A DNA stretch of 64,000 nucleotides from Megalobrama amblycephala (GCF_018812025.1 NC_063049.1:12219537-12283536); one strand, 5' to 3'; numbered from the stretch's first letter, positions 43,501 to 56,840 are shown. A program made the numbers and translations. Notes: generated by a model from the sequence alone, not told the origin.

Positions 43501-45052
43501 CTCATGATCTGGTGTTTTCAGTGTCTCAGAGCAGCTCGGATCGCGGTTATTGTCATTTTATAGTCATATTGATGTATAATTACTTTTTTTTTCCAAACCT
43601 GTGCTGAGGATTTTAAATTACAACTTTTATCAGAAATATTAGTGCATTAGGGGGACTGCATTACTGTTACTACAAATAAAGCTCGTCAATCAAGAAAACA
43701 TGAGATTCAAACAATAGGCCTAAAGATATCCAAACAGTTGCTCACCTGTCTAATAAAAAACATAATATATTAAAGCGTCTTTGGTGTTTCAATGGTTTCT
43801 ATGGAAGTAAAACTGGAAATTGAAGGTAACATGGATATGATGTCCATTGACAGGCGACGCAATGACACAGGCCGTAAAACTGGTTAAGATTGCTGATTTC
43901 TCTGGATTTGAACATTATTGGAAACATTTGGAATAGTACACAAGCCAACTAAATATATAACAACGTTCTAGTGATTTTTGGATATTTTAATCCAAAAATC
44001 TTACATTTTGTAGCCGTAAAGGAATCGAGAACCTTAATGTGCCTGTAATATTTTTAAAGGGATTTGCTTTCTGAATGCAAATGAACCATTTCTCTAATGT
44101 ATGTATGCATCTGCACGTGTGGGTGTGAGCTTGTGTGTGAATGAGTGTGATTTTGTGTGTTAATATGTGTGAACTTGTGGAGAGAAGTGATATATTTCCA
44201 ACAGATGAAATGAAGGTTACTTTAATTATCAGCACTGGTAGAGCCGTAGACCTAGGGGTGATTCTTAAGTGGATTTTCACATGTTCATTATCGCTAACAG
44301 AAAGACTCCACTGTAACGTTGTCAGCACTAAGAGTGTAAAAATATTGCACCATATCATAACCTTTGCGCTGTTATTCGCACATTCTTTATCCAAGTTTTG
44401 CCGTATGGCTGCTGCATTGCACTGTTTAGTTAAATTGGTCCAGGATTGAAAATTACAGCCCATTATGATAATGAAATGGAGCGAGTCAATGATCCAAAAT
44501 CTGTGTGAAATTCTTCTAACCATAATTTGATCTTAAAACAGCAAATAAAAGGAGTATTTGAGCCGGATGTCTGTCTGTTTTGCGAAGCTTCCCATGTTCG
44601 CAGCTGCCACGGGGCTCCTTTGAGAGTGGCAATGGTTTACATTCCGGCTGGATTTACCAAGATATACAATCCCTGTGCTTGCTATCCCTGATTAGTTATC
44701 AGATCTTATTAATGCGGCAGCAGAAAGTGCAATGAGTTATTTTAACAAGCCCTTAAAGCTGGATGGAAATCTCTAAGCCAAAAGCTGGATTTAATATAGC
44801 CTGACGGAGGCTATTCTTGGTTTTCAGGCAGATTTGGGGGTTGATATGGTTTAGTGATGCACCACCACGAAGTAGCAGTACTTCTGTCCTGATGTAGTTC
44901 TACTGGTGTCCCTCACTTTGAAAAGAATACTTCTTATGCTACAAACCAAAAATTGGTTTAGCAATGTACAAGTTTGCAATTTGTTTATACTTTTCCATAA
45001 TCTTAAAGTACAGTCACATTAGGATTTGAGCATTGACACCAAATGGAATATC
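43501..45052. other. epha3 intron 3 with candidate conserved block
   Basis: 44440-44860 is unique balanced sequence with GATTAGTTATCAGATCTTAT and AAGCTGGAT-type words that recur (three AGCTGGAT copies at about 44758-44792). 44085-44185 is TG-rich. A long minus-strand frame (43987-44523) has no domain. Confidence 0.3.
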
Positions 45053-45280
45053 TGCTCACCAAGGCTGCAATTATTTGAACAAAAATACACTAAAATCTAT
45101 ATTGAAATATTATTACAGTTTCAAATAACTGTTGAAAATGTAGTTAATTCCTGCAAATTTTCAAATTCAGCATCATTACTTCAGTCTTCAGTGTCACACG
45201 ATCCTTCGGAAATCATTCTAATATGCTGATTTGCTGCTAAAGACACATTTCTTATTTTTATCATGGTGACCAAACTCTTG
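45053..45280 (-). repeat. Minus-strand copy of the TTCTGAAGGATCATGTGACA repeat
   Basis: Starts TCACCAAGGCTGCA, contains GTGTCACACGATCCTTCGGA and AATCATTCTAATATGCTGAT, the reverse complement of the repeat at 34983 and 49729. Confidence 0.7.
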
Positions 45281-45316
45281 TATTTTATTTTATTTTATTT
45301 TATTTTATTTTATTTT
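45281..45316. repeat. (TTTTA)n microsatellite
   Basis: Seven TATTT units. Confidence 0.9.
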
Positions 45317-47286
45317 TACATTTTATTTTTTATATATACACCTCACTTTTTTAAGCAATTTAGAAAAACATCTTAAAATGCACTGTTGAAGATGGTGGAT
45401 TTGTTACAAAAGCACTTTGATGGCTGTAGCTGGATGCTTTAAAGGGAATGAATTTATAGACTGTTTGTTCCTTTCTGTATTTAAAAAACAATCGCTGCAG
45501 TTGTGTTGTTTGTGTGTTCTGAATGCTGAGTTTCCTTAGAGTCGGTAGTGGTGATAATGAGGCTGAGTTTTGCAATACCCAAAGCATGAGGCTCAGATGG
45601 GGAACGTGTTCGCTTGCCCGGCTTTGTTTCAAATCACAGCAGCAGGACAGCTCATTAATTTTATGCACTGATTGCTAAGACTGAAAGTCCCTGAAGAGCG
45701 TTCAGTCAGTTAGGATAGTTTGTGCTCACCTCGATGGACAATTAAAAACACTCCTGAAAAATCTTAAAACAGCAGTGAGGCCTCCTTCAAGGGTCATGCT
45801 CTCTCACTCAAGCAGATGATGGGACTTTAATAGATCTTCATCTGTGCAGATTTTTCATTTCGTTGCACAATTAGTACACGCTAATCGTAAGCAGTAATAA
45901 GGGTAGTACAGGGAGGCCAGAGTGTTGTTTTTCCACCACTGGATTCTGACCGATTCACCGCAAGTTAGTGCTGCCGTCTCGGTGCATGATTGTCCTGGCT
46001 GGTGGATCAAAGGCTGTATTTGCGTGTCTGTCTGGCGATCTCATTCCACGTGTTTTACACCACTCCTTAACCTTTCTCTGAATGAGATTTTGAGATCCCC
46101 AGTCACCACCCTGCAATCCACACCAGTGTTCCCGAAATAATGGATATTGCACTGACCAAATCTCCCCTACTTGAAATGAGAAACAATGTTCCTGATGTGC
46201 TGCTTTTTGGCTCACTTCTTTTGGGTCTTTGTTAGAGGCATTGGCAGTAATGAGTGGGCAAAATGGGTTTCAGAAAGGACCTGGATTTGCTCAGACCTCA
46301 GAAAATGCACTGCACTTGATCATTGGGGCTCTGAGATAATAAAGCCCCAGAAATATCATATTGATCAGGTCACATTTGTTTACATCAAGAAGAGAATAGA
46401 GAAGGATTTTACTGCATCTGATTGCAATCTTTGTTAGTTAATATAACAGAGTTTCTCCTTAAGCACTATATGTTCATAAAACACCTTGTGTAATTTTAAT
46501 ATGTGCGTAGTGTGCATTATGTAACCTGGGTATTTTCTTCGAACGCAGCTCATGGGATTGTGCCCTTGACATTGTCTCCTTTTGAAACAGGAGGGCAGTG
46601 GTTTGTGCTGTAATTCTCAATGACAGAGTGTCAGACCCACTAAATAAGCATAGTTAAAAAATAGCTGACTCAGAAGCATGTCTATCTGTTTGATGAGGAA
46701 AGCCCAATGAACGAAGCTGATCAGAGAACTCAAAGTACCTCACAGAATCTATGTAGTATTAGTGGAAATTAGATTTGTTTTATCTTTTAAAATAAGACAA
46801 ATAATAAGACTTGTCCTTGGGTTTTTGTGGTTTCACCTGGTCTGGTAATCGTTTAACACCTTTGCAGGACAGATTGGCTTCTCGCACACACGACTGAAGC
46901 TTTGTTCTTAAGAGCGCTGTCATTTTCAGGTTTGCCGTGGGCCTTTCATGCTGGAATTATCCTTCGTAAACTAGGGTCAGGTCCCAGATGGAAGCTATTA
47001 TTGTACCTCTGACTCATTGCATTTGGTTTTTCTATCAATTTCAAGCAAGGGGACATTCACTCCCTGAGTATTTTTCTAGCTGTTTTTTCCAACGAATATG
47101 TGACCCCAAAACATTTTCCACCATAAAGTCTCAGTCTTGACATTTTCCATGGCCAAATGATGTGAGATTACTTCGGGATGTGCTTGCAACATATAAACCG
47201 TGAGAGGTTACTCGTCCAAATGGTCATGACACGAAAAAGAGCAGTTCTGCTGACAGCAGACGGTAGTGAAACATAGTAGAAATTAG
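45317..47286. other. epha3 intron 3, unique stretch
   Basis: No exon or clear repeat ends. Overlapping open frames on both strands at 45922-46215 have no recognisable domain. Confidence 0.4.
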
Positions 47287-47287
47287 A

Positions 47288-48632
47288 GGTGGGCGATATG
47301 AACAAAATCTTTTTTCACAATATAAGAAATTTTATTTCCTGATAACAATATATATCACAATATAGTTGTTTTATTTTATTTTTGTTATTAAAAATGAGAA
47401 CATGTACAGTAGGTATATTTAAAGTGTCATAAGAAATACTACAGAAATTGAATAGTCAAATGCATAGTCTTCACTGTTTGTATTACTTATAAAAAAAGAA
47501 CGGTGAATTATTTTCTATTTGTCATTTGTTGTTTGGTTAACAATAATGACACAGATGGCAGAAGGTATATTAGGCTGCTGTCAATTTAAGACCTAATGCA
47601 TGGGTCTAATATACTGACACACATTAGATTTTCACCCATTTCTATACATTCACTTGAGACATAACTGACTGTGTTTATGTAAATAGTCCACACAATGGGC
47701 ATTTTGACATAATTGTGTGTATTTGACCATTCCAACACAATGAGCTGAAAAAGAGAAATTAATTCTGAATCTTCTGTGTGCGTGTCAGTAATTGCGTTAC
47801 TAAGTTACTTTTAATTGAACATTACGTAACTTTTTCTCTGCTTGTTTGTTTTTTATAACAAAAAAGTTTAATTATTGGCAAATGTAAAAGCCCTTTTACA
47901 CAAAAAGTGAAATGAAAAAGCCCCAGGCTGAAGGAAATGCAAATTCATGCCTGTACATTAGAGGGCGCAGCTCAAACAAACTAGCTGTGCTGCCATTCTA
48001 GATTGCAGAAGAATAGGATGCAGGAGAAGAAAGTTCAACGCTCTTACTTCAGCAATAAAAGAAAAAGAAAAAAACACAAATGAGATGCTTATCAAAAGTA
48101 ATTTTTGAGATTAATTTTGAGATTAAATACATAAAGTATATTTGTGTAATTTAACATTTAATTATTGCAGGTTTGCGTATTATTCTGAGTTTATATTTCA
48201 CTGTTTTCCTTCATTTTGATGAAGACTGAATCTGTTTTTGTGCAGATGAGATGAGTAAATGCATGCTCACATTTAGTCTAAAACCACAATACCCATCATG
48301 TTTACACAGCACACACAACACCTCTGCACTTACTCCTGATGTCTGTCAACATAAGGTACAAGAGAGGTTTTAGTCAATAAGTAGGAAAACAAAGTAACTC
48401 ATGTTTCATATTTTAAAAAGTAGCTCAGATATTTTGTTGTACATTTAAAAGTAATTTATTACTTTACTAGTTACTTGAAAAAAGTAATTTGATTACATAA
48501 CCAGCCTTACTCGTAATGCGTTACCCCCAACACTGCATACCGTGATATAAATGATATAGCAAAATCTCTAACGATAGACGCTTTACATTGTCATCACAAT
48601 ATATATCGTCATATATCGTCTCAGGCCCAGTC
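47288..48632. mobile_element. DNA element with GGGCGATAT-type ends, containing another insertion
   Basis: Left AGGTGGGCGATATGAAC with ATATATATCACAATATAG, and right TCACAATATATATCGTCATA then TATCGTCTCAGGCCCA, resemble the opposite ends of a cyprinid element. The middle, roughly 47795-48537, ends GTAATGCGTTACCCCCAACACTG and starts near CAGTAATTGCGTTACTAAG, suggesting a second element nested inside. Confidence 0.5.
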
Positions 48633-49728
48633 CTAGTAGAAATGCTGTTTATTTTTCCAAGTTAATAGTGTTGTCCATATAATCCAATTCTGAAACCAAA
48701 AGGATGTTGTTACAGTGCAAAAAGTCAATTAATCCTGCAAACAAATCAATTCAGCAGCGAGTTATTTGTGTAGTCTTCCAGCTGCATTTTTCCTGATGCA
48801 TCCGAGTAAACACCCAAGGAGATATTTGACTTTTGAAAATCCCATCATTCCACTTTCCATAACAAAAACTAATTAAATCTCAGAAACCCCTGTAGCATTA
48901 ATGATGTTTCCACCAAACATCAGCTGAGCAGGAATCTTGTGGGAAAGCAGCCGTCTAAATAACCTGCGTGGGTTTACAGACGCTGCATTTGTATTGAAGA
49001 CACCGTTCTGAAGTCCTGACCCAAGAATTAATTAAAATGAAGAAAGACACAAATCACAATGCCCAAGACGAGTTCTACAGTGCCAGGGCTGTTCTGGCGC
49101 TCCGTGCGCATGAGTCTTTTCAGTGCGTCAAAGCTTGTTTGCTTTTCCAACTGTTCCTTTATGGCCTCACCTTCCAAAGCGCTGGAGTAAGAGGCAGTCC
49201 GAAGGGTAAGAGGACTCTTTCTAAAGCAGAGCCAATGCTTTTCACTTCAAAGATGGTTTCTGCAGGCCCTGGAATGCAGGCCCCAGGCGGCAGATGCAAG
49301 CAGCGGATAGGGCTGTTTATGCGGCATGGACCCCCCAATGGTGGATGGGACACGGGCTGGAAGGGGGTGTGACTGTGATCGATGAGCGTGGTGCTGGTCT
49401 GACAGCAGGACAAGGCCTTTCTGACAACCACTGTTCCAGGCCTGCTTCGGACTGAGCCGCCCCCTCTTTCCCTCTCTCTCTCTCTCTCTCTCTCTTCCCA
49501 CACAGGGGGAAGCACACCATTCACAAGGGCAAACACAATGGAAGCCTCTCTCAGTGCTGCATGTCTGTTTTTCTGAAATCATACTTGAATTTTGACAGCA
49601 CTGTTAATAATGAGTTCCTGATGAAGGCTATGCTCCTTTATTGCTCTCACATGTTTCAGGAAAGCACTCATATGTTTCTTGGTGTTTTTGTTCTGTTTTC
49701 CTGTAAAAATATTCATCCTTAACTTCTC
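48633..49728. other. epha3 intron 3, unique stretch with (CT)n
   Basis: 49030-49560 is relatively GC-rich with overlapping open frames on both strands, a pattern consistent with unique GC-rich DNA rather than an exon, since no domain is recognisable. Contains (CT)n at 49472-49495. Confidence 0.35.
49472..49495. repeat. (CT)n microsatellite
   Basis: Twelve CT units. Confidence 0.95.
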
Positions 49729-50156
49729 TTCAAAAGTCTGGGGTCAGACTTTTGAAGAAATATTTTTTATTGAAAAAATTAATCTTTCAAAAGGTACTGT
49801 AAAAACATTTATAATGTTACAAAAGATTTTGATTTCAAATAAAACATGTTATTTTGAACTTCCTATTTTTAATGAACATATTAAGCAGCAATGTTTTCAA
49901 CATTGATAAAAATAGTAAATATAATAGATATTTCTTGAGCACCAAATCAGCATATTAGAATGATTTCTGAAGGATCATGTGACACTGAAGACTGGAGTAA
50001 TGAAGCTGAAAATTCAGCTTTGCCATCACATGAATAAATTACATTTTAAGATACATAATACAATAATAATATGTCACACTATAACTGTTTTTACTGTTTC
50101 TAAAATAAAAATAATAATAAAAAAAAAATTACAGACCCCAAACTTTCGAACAGTAT
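49729..50156 (+). mobile_element. Near-complete copy of the TTCAAAAGTTTGGGGTC repeat
   Basis: Starts TTCAAAAGTCTGGGGTCAG and ends GACCCCAAACTTTCGAACAG, which are inverted. The interior holds TTCTGAAGGATCATGTGACA and the other words shared with the partial copies. This copy shows that 27564, 34983, 45053, 52740 and 62190 belong to one family. Confidence 0.8.
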
Positions 50157-52028
50157 CCAAGCTATCCTGAATAAAACACATTTACTTGAAGTAAAATTGC
50201 AATAATAAGACTTGGTAAAATAAACAAATAAACAAAAAAAAAAAAAAAAAATATTTTCTGAAAATAATTATTAATATTAATCATTTAATATTGATATTCT
50301 CTTAATTGTAAATTGTTAATCTCTTTGTTTTTCAGTCTAGATTTTTTTACAGCAAGATAAAAAAATTATATATGCATGTATGTATAATATACATTTTTTT
50401 AATTTACACTGAAAAACTTGGAGTAGAAGCAATTTTCACTCAGAAATTGCTAGAAAATTTTAGAGGTCAAGTTACAAAGAAAAACCATTTACATATTGAA
50501 TTAGAACGTAGAACGACTGAAATATTTTCTTGTAAAATGGTTTGTAAAATATATATATGATATATGAATATATATATGAATGTTTTTTTATGTTTATATA
50601 TATATGAATGTTTGTATACAAAAATATTTGTAAATTTTTTTAAATATTTATGTATATATTGCAATGTCAGTGGCCCATGCAATTTGTCCATCAGATTGCG
50701 AGAAACCTGGATATACAGCGAGGCAAATACAAGTGGGCCATTCTCTGAATTCTCCTACTGTGACATCCTCTGACACTTCTCCTGGAGAGAAGTTTATTTT
50801 AAAACAATCCGAGGCCACGCTGGTATTTCTAAGTCAGACCTTGTGTTCGCTCTGTCATTCATGTCGCCTGAGCTCCCATAGCGGAGCACTCGGACGAGCG
50901 CACCAAAGTCCTTGACTGTGCTCTTTGATGTTAGATGTGGGTTTGCTTTGTTTGTGTTCGAGTGCTTCATCTTAATCACAGCGCAAGGCAATGAGACCTC
51001 AGCATGTCTGCCGGGGATTCATTTGTGTGGCGCCTCAGCAGCGTCGTCGATTCAGTCGGATCGTTATAGTTAACCAGAGAGAAGCGTGCAGATGTAATGC
51101 ACATGACAGCATAACCTTTGTCTCTCATTAGGTCTTAAAGTGCACTTCCATTTACACTGCAGACATTTACTGTACTATTACACTCTTTATATCCTGACCC
51201 AGACTGTTTCTTTCAGCGGAACGGTTTCTGGCAATTATCCTGCACCGTAATCACTTTATATACATTGTTTATGCTTTAGGTACTAAAAGTGCTTAATACT
51301 ACACCTGCATTGTCCTGCACATGTTTGTTGCTTTTGTAAATGAGCGCATACAGCAGTATCCCATGGGTCTCCACATGCTTTTGTTTTTCAGGCATCTTGG
51401 CAAGGGTATTGGTATTGTCTGAAAAACGGAGGGACACAATATAAAACTTATCTGCTTTGCACATGAATATTAATTTTGTGATGCTCACCCTGTAGTATTG
51501 GAAAGTATATCCACAGATTTCTGCAGAATTATAACATTTTTGTACGAAGCAGATTTAATGATTGCATTATTTTTTCTGTGAACTATGGCCAAGCAGAATG
51601 AAAATTTTAAAATATAATAATTATCTCCCAAAAAGTAAGGAGGACATGACCTCTCCCAGTTATATTGGTTGCTATACACCCATTGCCTCCTTGGATAGCC
51701 TCGGGTGTCCATGTGATGAAGTGGGCATGCTGTGCTCCACCCCTCTCCTGCAAGAAAGAGGCAGGCATCCAACAACCAGAGTTTCCCAAAATACTTCCTC
51801 CTCAATAAAGCTGTATTTTCAAAGACGTTTTGAGGGATACTCTTTATTTCAAAATAAATACATTTTCTGACAAAAACTGATGATCACCTGTGGAAACATG
51901 ATCAAATGTTGCTGCCATGATACCAGGGTGTTGCTGTGAGGTTGCTAAGGCACATTGTTATGCAATTTCTAGGAGGGTTCTTGGTGAATGGCACTACCGT
52001 TGAAACATTTGAAATCATAAAAGATTTT
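50157..52028. other. epha3 intron 3, mixed sequence
   Basis: 50157-50660 is AT-rich with poly(A) and a degenerate TATATATGAATG run. 50660-51110 and 51230-51800 are unique with balanced composition and no exon recognised. Confidence 0.4.
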
Positions 52029-52735
52029 GGTAACACTTTACAGTAAGGTCTCATTTTGTTAACATTATCTAATGCATTAGTCAACATGAACTAACAATGA
52101 GCAATATATTTTTACAGCATCTATTAAAGGTTCTCTAAGCGATCCTGAGCGGAGTAACTTCCTGTTGATGTTCGAAGTGTTGTCAAACAAAACAGAGGCT
52201 AGCTAGTCTCTCCCTCCGCCGCCTCCTCCCCTCCCATCTGTGCTTCCTGAAACGTCATGAACGTGCATTTAAAATCATTCTTGTCGGTTATTGGCTAGAG
52301 CGTGTTTATTATGTTTCATGGTCCAGGCTGCACCAGTTTGTCTTTGTTGACGTTTTTGGAGCTTGTGGCGACTACAGAGATCGCGTTTTTTTACAGTGTG
52401 TTCAGGGGACAGGCAGCTAGCGGATAGTGAGGAGATGTTTGCTGTATGTGACAAAAAATGTTTTGGCCTAAAAACGCGTGACATCGCTTAGAGAACCTTT
52501 AACCTTTGTTAATGTTAGTTAAATATACAGCTGCTCATTGTTTGCTCATGTTACGGTAGTTCACAGTGCATTAACTAACGTTAACAGATACTACTTTTGA
52601 TTTTAATAATGCATTAGTAAATGTAGAAATTAACATTACCTTATGATTATTAAATGCTGTATAAGTATTGTTAATCCGTAGTTCATGTTAACTAATGTAG
52701 TTAACCAATGTAAACAAAGGAAATTATTTTAAGAT
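52029..52735. mobile_element. GGTAACACTTT-family MITE interrupted by another MITE
   Basis: Left end GGTAACACTTTACAGTAAGG at 52029. Interior words (CATGAACTAACAATGAGCAA, GTTAACATTA) resume after the insertion at 52124-52502. The right terminus is degraded. Confidence 0.75.
52124..52502. mobile_element. MITE with AGGTTCTCTAAGCGAT ends and TTAA duplication
   Basis: TTAA at 52124-52127 and 52499-52502. Terminal inverted repeats AGGTTCTCTAAGCGAT (16 bp perfect). Excision restores the host MITE (CTATTAACCTTTGTTAATG). Confidence 0.85.
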
Positions 52736-52868
52736 TTAATTTATTCCTGTGTTGCCAAAGCTGATTTTTCAGCATCATTACTCTTCAGTGTCACATGATA
52801 CTTCAGAAATCATTCTGATATGCTGATTTGATGCTCAAGAAATATCTAGTTGAAAACAGTTGTGCTGT

Positions 52869-53753
52869 TTAAAGGTCCCGTTCTTCGTGGGGACACTCGA
52901 CATTTGATATTCAGTAGTATTCTTGACATTTATTCAACAGTGCTTCTGATCTGCCTGCATTGACACTATTATTTAAGAGCTGCTGTGCAGCCAAATTATG
53001 TACCAGCTATCAATGTAAAGCTGCTTTGACACAATCTGCATTGTAAAAAGCGCTATATAAATAAAGGTGACTTGACTTGACTTGACTTGATCCCATGTTT
53101 CAAACTTTAGTTAGTGTGTAATGTTGTTGTTAGAGTATAAATAAAGTCTGTAAAATTTTAAAGCTCAAAGTTCAATGCCAAGCGAGATATTTTATTTAAC
53201 AGAAGTCGCCTACATCGAACGGCCAGTTTGGACTACATCCCTCTACTTCCTTCTTTAATGACGTCACTAAAACAGTTTTTTGACTAACCTCCGCCCACAG
53301 GAATACACAAGAGTTGCGTTTGTAGAGTGTGTTTGTCGCCATGTCGTTGAAACGCTGTTATTTTCATCCCGCAGTCCAATCACCGGGTCTGATTCCGGCT
53401 CAAATTGATAGGGTAAAATTAAAGACATGTTTACAATAACACTGAGCGCGTGCATCTCCACGTTATGGTAAGAGGCATGACCTTTCCGGGCAAGATGCGC
53501 TAAACTGCTGTCAAATCACAACACAGGAACCGCTGGCACAATCAGAACTCGTTACGTATTTCTGAAGGAGGGACTTCATAGAACAAGGAAGTCATCAGCC
53601 CGTTTTTATGACAGTGGAAACAGCGGTATACAGATAAGTAAATTATGTGAAAAATACTGGTTTTTTTTACACGCGAAACATGAACACATGTTATATTGCA
53701 CACTATAAACACAATCAAAGCTTCAAAAAAACCACGAAAAACGGGACCTTTAA
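52869..53753. mobile_element. MITE with AGGTCCCGTTCTTCGTG ends and TTAA duplication
   Basis: TTAA at 52869-52872 and 53750-53753. Ends AGGTCCCGTTCTTCGTG and CCACGAAAAACGGGACCT are inverted with one mismatch over 17 bp. 53093-53740 is its body. A retroposon-like repeat is inserted near its left end. Confidence 0.85.
52892..53090 (+). repeat. SINE/LINE 3'-tail repeat, copy 2
   Basis: Matches 2498-2688 closely (GATCTGCCTGCATTGACACT, GCGCTATATAAATAAAGG) and ends in a (TGACT)n tail. It sits directly after the left terminus of the AGGTCCCG MITE, so it arrived later. Target duplication unclear. Confidence 0.75.
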
Positions 53754-53880
53754 TATTTTTTTCTTGAAACCGTGAAACATTTTTTTCAGGATTATGATGA
53801 ATTGAATGTCCGAAAGAACAGCATTTATTTGAAATTTAAATATTTTTTTATTATGAATGTTTTTACTGTCACATCAGTCC

Positions 53881-56249
53881 CGCTCCCGCAAAAAAAAAAA
53901 AAGGTGCTTTCTCCCGCTCCCACCCGTAAAAGCCAGCAAGTAAAACATAGGTATACATAGATTTTTTTCAGTTAGTCCAATACCCAGTAATTTCCATGAA
54001 ATAGTTTCAAGGTAGACCACCTAGCAACATCCGACAAATCCCAGCTAAATGCTCCAGATAAATTATTTGTTATTAAAGCATTTACATCCACAAATTGTTA
54101 ATTTTAACAGAAAAGCAAGTATAGACTATACTAAATGCGTAATTTGGCGTGGCAGAAAGTGTGCAAAGAGGGCTCCCTTTATAATCACTAAAAAGATGTA
54201 ACTCATTTTAGTTAATCGCAATCTCACAAAGTTCCGTTATAATCAATGAAGTTGACTGCACAATGAATCTCTCATAATGTCCACACTTTGTTTGTTATAA
54301 TGAGAGGATTTGCGAGCATGCAGCACTGAACAAATACTCATTTTGAGCAGTAAGTGGATTCTAACTTAAACACCTCTGATTGGCCATTGCATTCAAGAAA
54401 TCAACAGATATGTGTGGGATTGGCTACATTGCTCAACGTTGCAAAAATGTGTTGTAAATAGAAACCTTTGACATTCTCCAGAGCGCAAACATGGATACCC
54501 ACTAGATCGCTTGCCAAGTCTGTTTCACCAATATGCTATTATTACAGAGAAAACTGATCCTAGACCAGCAGTTAAGGGCAGCTTTTCCCTCTAAGGTCAA
54601 TGTAGAATCCCTAAATATGACTCTCCTTAATTTTAAGTATTTTTATATATATATATATATATATATTAACACACCTTTCCTAGACCAGACACGCAAATTG
54701 TCACAAAAGTTACACAAAAAAAGTTAGGTTAAGAGCTTTTTCAAATCCCTATGATTCCCAATGAAACTCAATGAAATGTGCACAGATGGCGTTCACACAT
54801 ATCTCTGAACTTGCCCAAAGGGCATAACAGTTGAATCTACAGTATGCTGATTACAGTTACCTCTAATGCACAAGGACACAAGTTTGTCCATTGAGGTGAA
54901 GCTGTCCACTATGCCCTCCACCAGCCCTGAAAAGCATATGTTTCAGGACAAACACGGCAAAGATGAGAAATACAGGAGGAAACCAGGTCCAAAGTTCACA
55001 TAGGATGGTTTTGCATTGCCCCCATCAGCTGGAGAAGTAGAGAGGTCGACATCAGAGAGACAAACACACACACACTTCCTTTTACACCATAGAGTGGATC
55101 AGTCTGGTGAGTCCATGCATCATTCCAGAGAGACCACAATTTCTGCACCCTCAGCTTATTAAAGCATTTCAAGCTCCAGTGCACTTGTACTGCTCTCCAA
55201 CCTTTGAGTCTGCTCTCCACCTTGAATGCCAAGCATAACACTGGATATTCCAGAGCAGCAGTGCGTGGAGGCTACAATAGCTACCCGGAAAAAACGTTGC
55301 GCTCTCAGGCTTAGAATGATGAAAGCCGGGAGCTTGAATCCGAGCCGAGACTCAACAGAGAGACTTTTTTTTTCATTTAGGATGTTCAGTGGAGATGCTA
55401 TCGGGAGCTAAAGCTGTAAAGTACAGCCCCGAGGCGTCATTTTGCACTTTAATTTATCCAGCACATCTGAACTTGTAATCCATCTGTTGCAAAAAGCTCC
55501 AAACAGCACGGACCGCTCTTTGATGCATCTGGCACTTAAAGAGGGGACAAAAGAGAAGACCTTTAAAGGTTGTGGGATGCCTTTGAGATGTGTATTGACC
55601 TTTCAGGAAGCCACTGTCTGTGAGCCGTGTCTTTAAACACATACGGCTGGTGCTAGGGACTGTGGAGAGAGACTCCAAATGCCACAGAGAGCAGTCCACT
55701 AAGATTAATATACCCATCATGGAAAATTGACCGACAGACATTTCCAACCTTATTTTCCTTTTAATCTGCAGACGTTTTCCCGCTAAGATTCCCCCGTTGA
55801 GGTATTTGTCAAATGGAATGAAACCGAACCCATAAAGGGTTCGGTAATTGGTTTTTAAGGGGTGATGATCTACCTACTGGATTCCTGAGCCATCTTGGTT
55901 GAGTTTTAGTTCTCATGTAGCCAGACCTTTGACTAACAGTGTAAAGTCTGGTCCACAATGCTGCTTATTTTGACCAAGAACTGCCCACTTTGGCAGAAAA
56001 AAAATCTGTCAAAGTCAATACCACATGTATAATGTTAGTTCCAGTCCTCAAATCTGATTGGTCATACATCATTCTATAGGTTCTGAAATAAAAGTCCAAC
56101 AGCATTTGGACTTTTCACTGTTGGTATCACTCCACTTGTTTGCTTGTCCAGACAGATTTTCTGTGTATTCGTATTAGTGGTTGGGATTTTTGGCAACTCT
56201 TTCTCTGGGTTACGTTATTACAGCAGTAGTTGTCTTTATGGTGTGAGTT
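53881..56249. other. epha3 intron 3, mostly unique stretch
   Basis: Includes (TA)n at 54643-54666. 54900-55800 is unique with balanced composition and overlapping open frames (55226-55747) lacking a recognisable domain. No exon 4 of epha3 was found here. Confidence 0.4.
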
Positions 56250-56840
56250 ATTAGAATTATAAACTCACTCAACCAATTTGTTCAAAAACGCTGATTCATT
56301 CAGAAATAAAACAATAGACTTTTTTATGAATAAGTTATTATGATATTCAACAGATTCATTCATAAAAGCCGATTAATTCAGGAATGAAGCAAGTGACTGT
56401 CTTTGTGAGCAATTTGACTCATTCGACTTGATTTATTCAAAAATACTGATTCATTCAGTTACTAAACAAGTGACAGTCTTTATGAATGAGTCAGTGCATA
56501 ATTTATTACACAGATTCATTCATAAATGCTGATTCATTCAGGAACTAAACAAGTGAATGTCTTTATGATTTAGTCATTTGAATTATTCACTCAACCAATT
56601 TGTTCAAAAATACTTATTCATTCAGGAACAAAAACAAGTGACATTTATTCAGCACATTCATTCAGAAGTGCTGATTCATCCAGGAACCAAACAAGTGACT
56701 GTCTTTAAGAGTGAGTCACTGAATTATTCATTTAAATAATCAAAAACACACATCAGACTCATGACTGTCTTCATGAGTGAGTCATTGACTCATTGATTCA
56801 ATTAAGTCATTCAAAAATGCTGATTCATTCTGATTCATTC
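56250..56840. repeat. Degenerate minisatellite of TGATTCATTCAGGAAC-type units
   Basis: About seven diverged units of roughly 70-90 bp, each with TGATTCATTCAGGAACTAAA, CAAGTGACTGTCTTTATGA and GAGTCATTGAATTATTCA-like words, some partial. Confidence 0.8.

Larger units (their letters stand above)
52740..53880 (-). mobile_element. Minus-strand TTCAAAAGTTTGGGGTC-family repeat, split by an insertion
   Basis: Left piece 52740-52868 (TTTTTCAGCATCATTACTC, CATTCTGATATGCTGATTTG) and right piece 53754-53880 (TTGAAACCGTGAAACATTTT, GAACAGCATTTATTTGAAAT) are collinear parts of one family copy, interrupted at a TTAA. Confidence 0.7.

Noticed and set aside
43987..44523. A 178-codon open frame on the minus strand
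   Set aside because: Threonine/histidine-rich part comes from a TG-rich stretch. No recognisable domain or splice context.
49159..49536. A 125-codon minus-strand frame with an arginine/glutamate run
   Set aside because: The run is the (CT)n microsatellite read in frame, and several frames are open at once because the region is GC-rich.
56250..56840. CRISPR-like array
   Set aside because: Units are diverged and of unequal length, with no unique spacers; this is a vertebrate intron.
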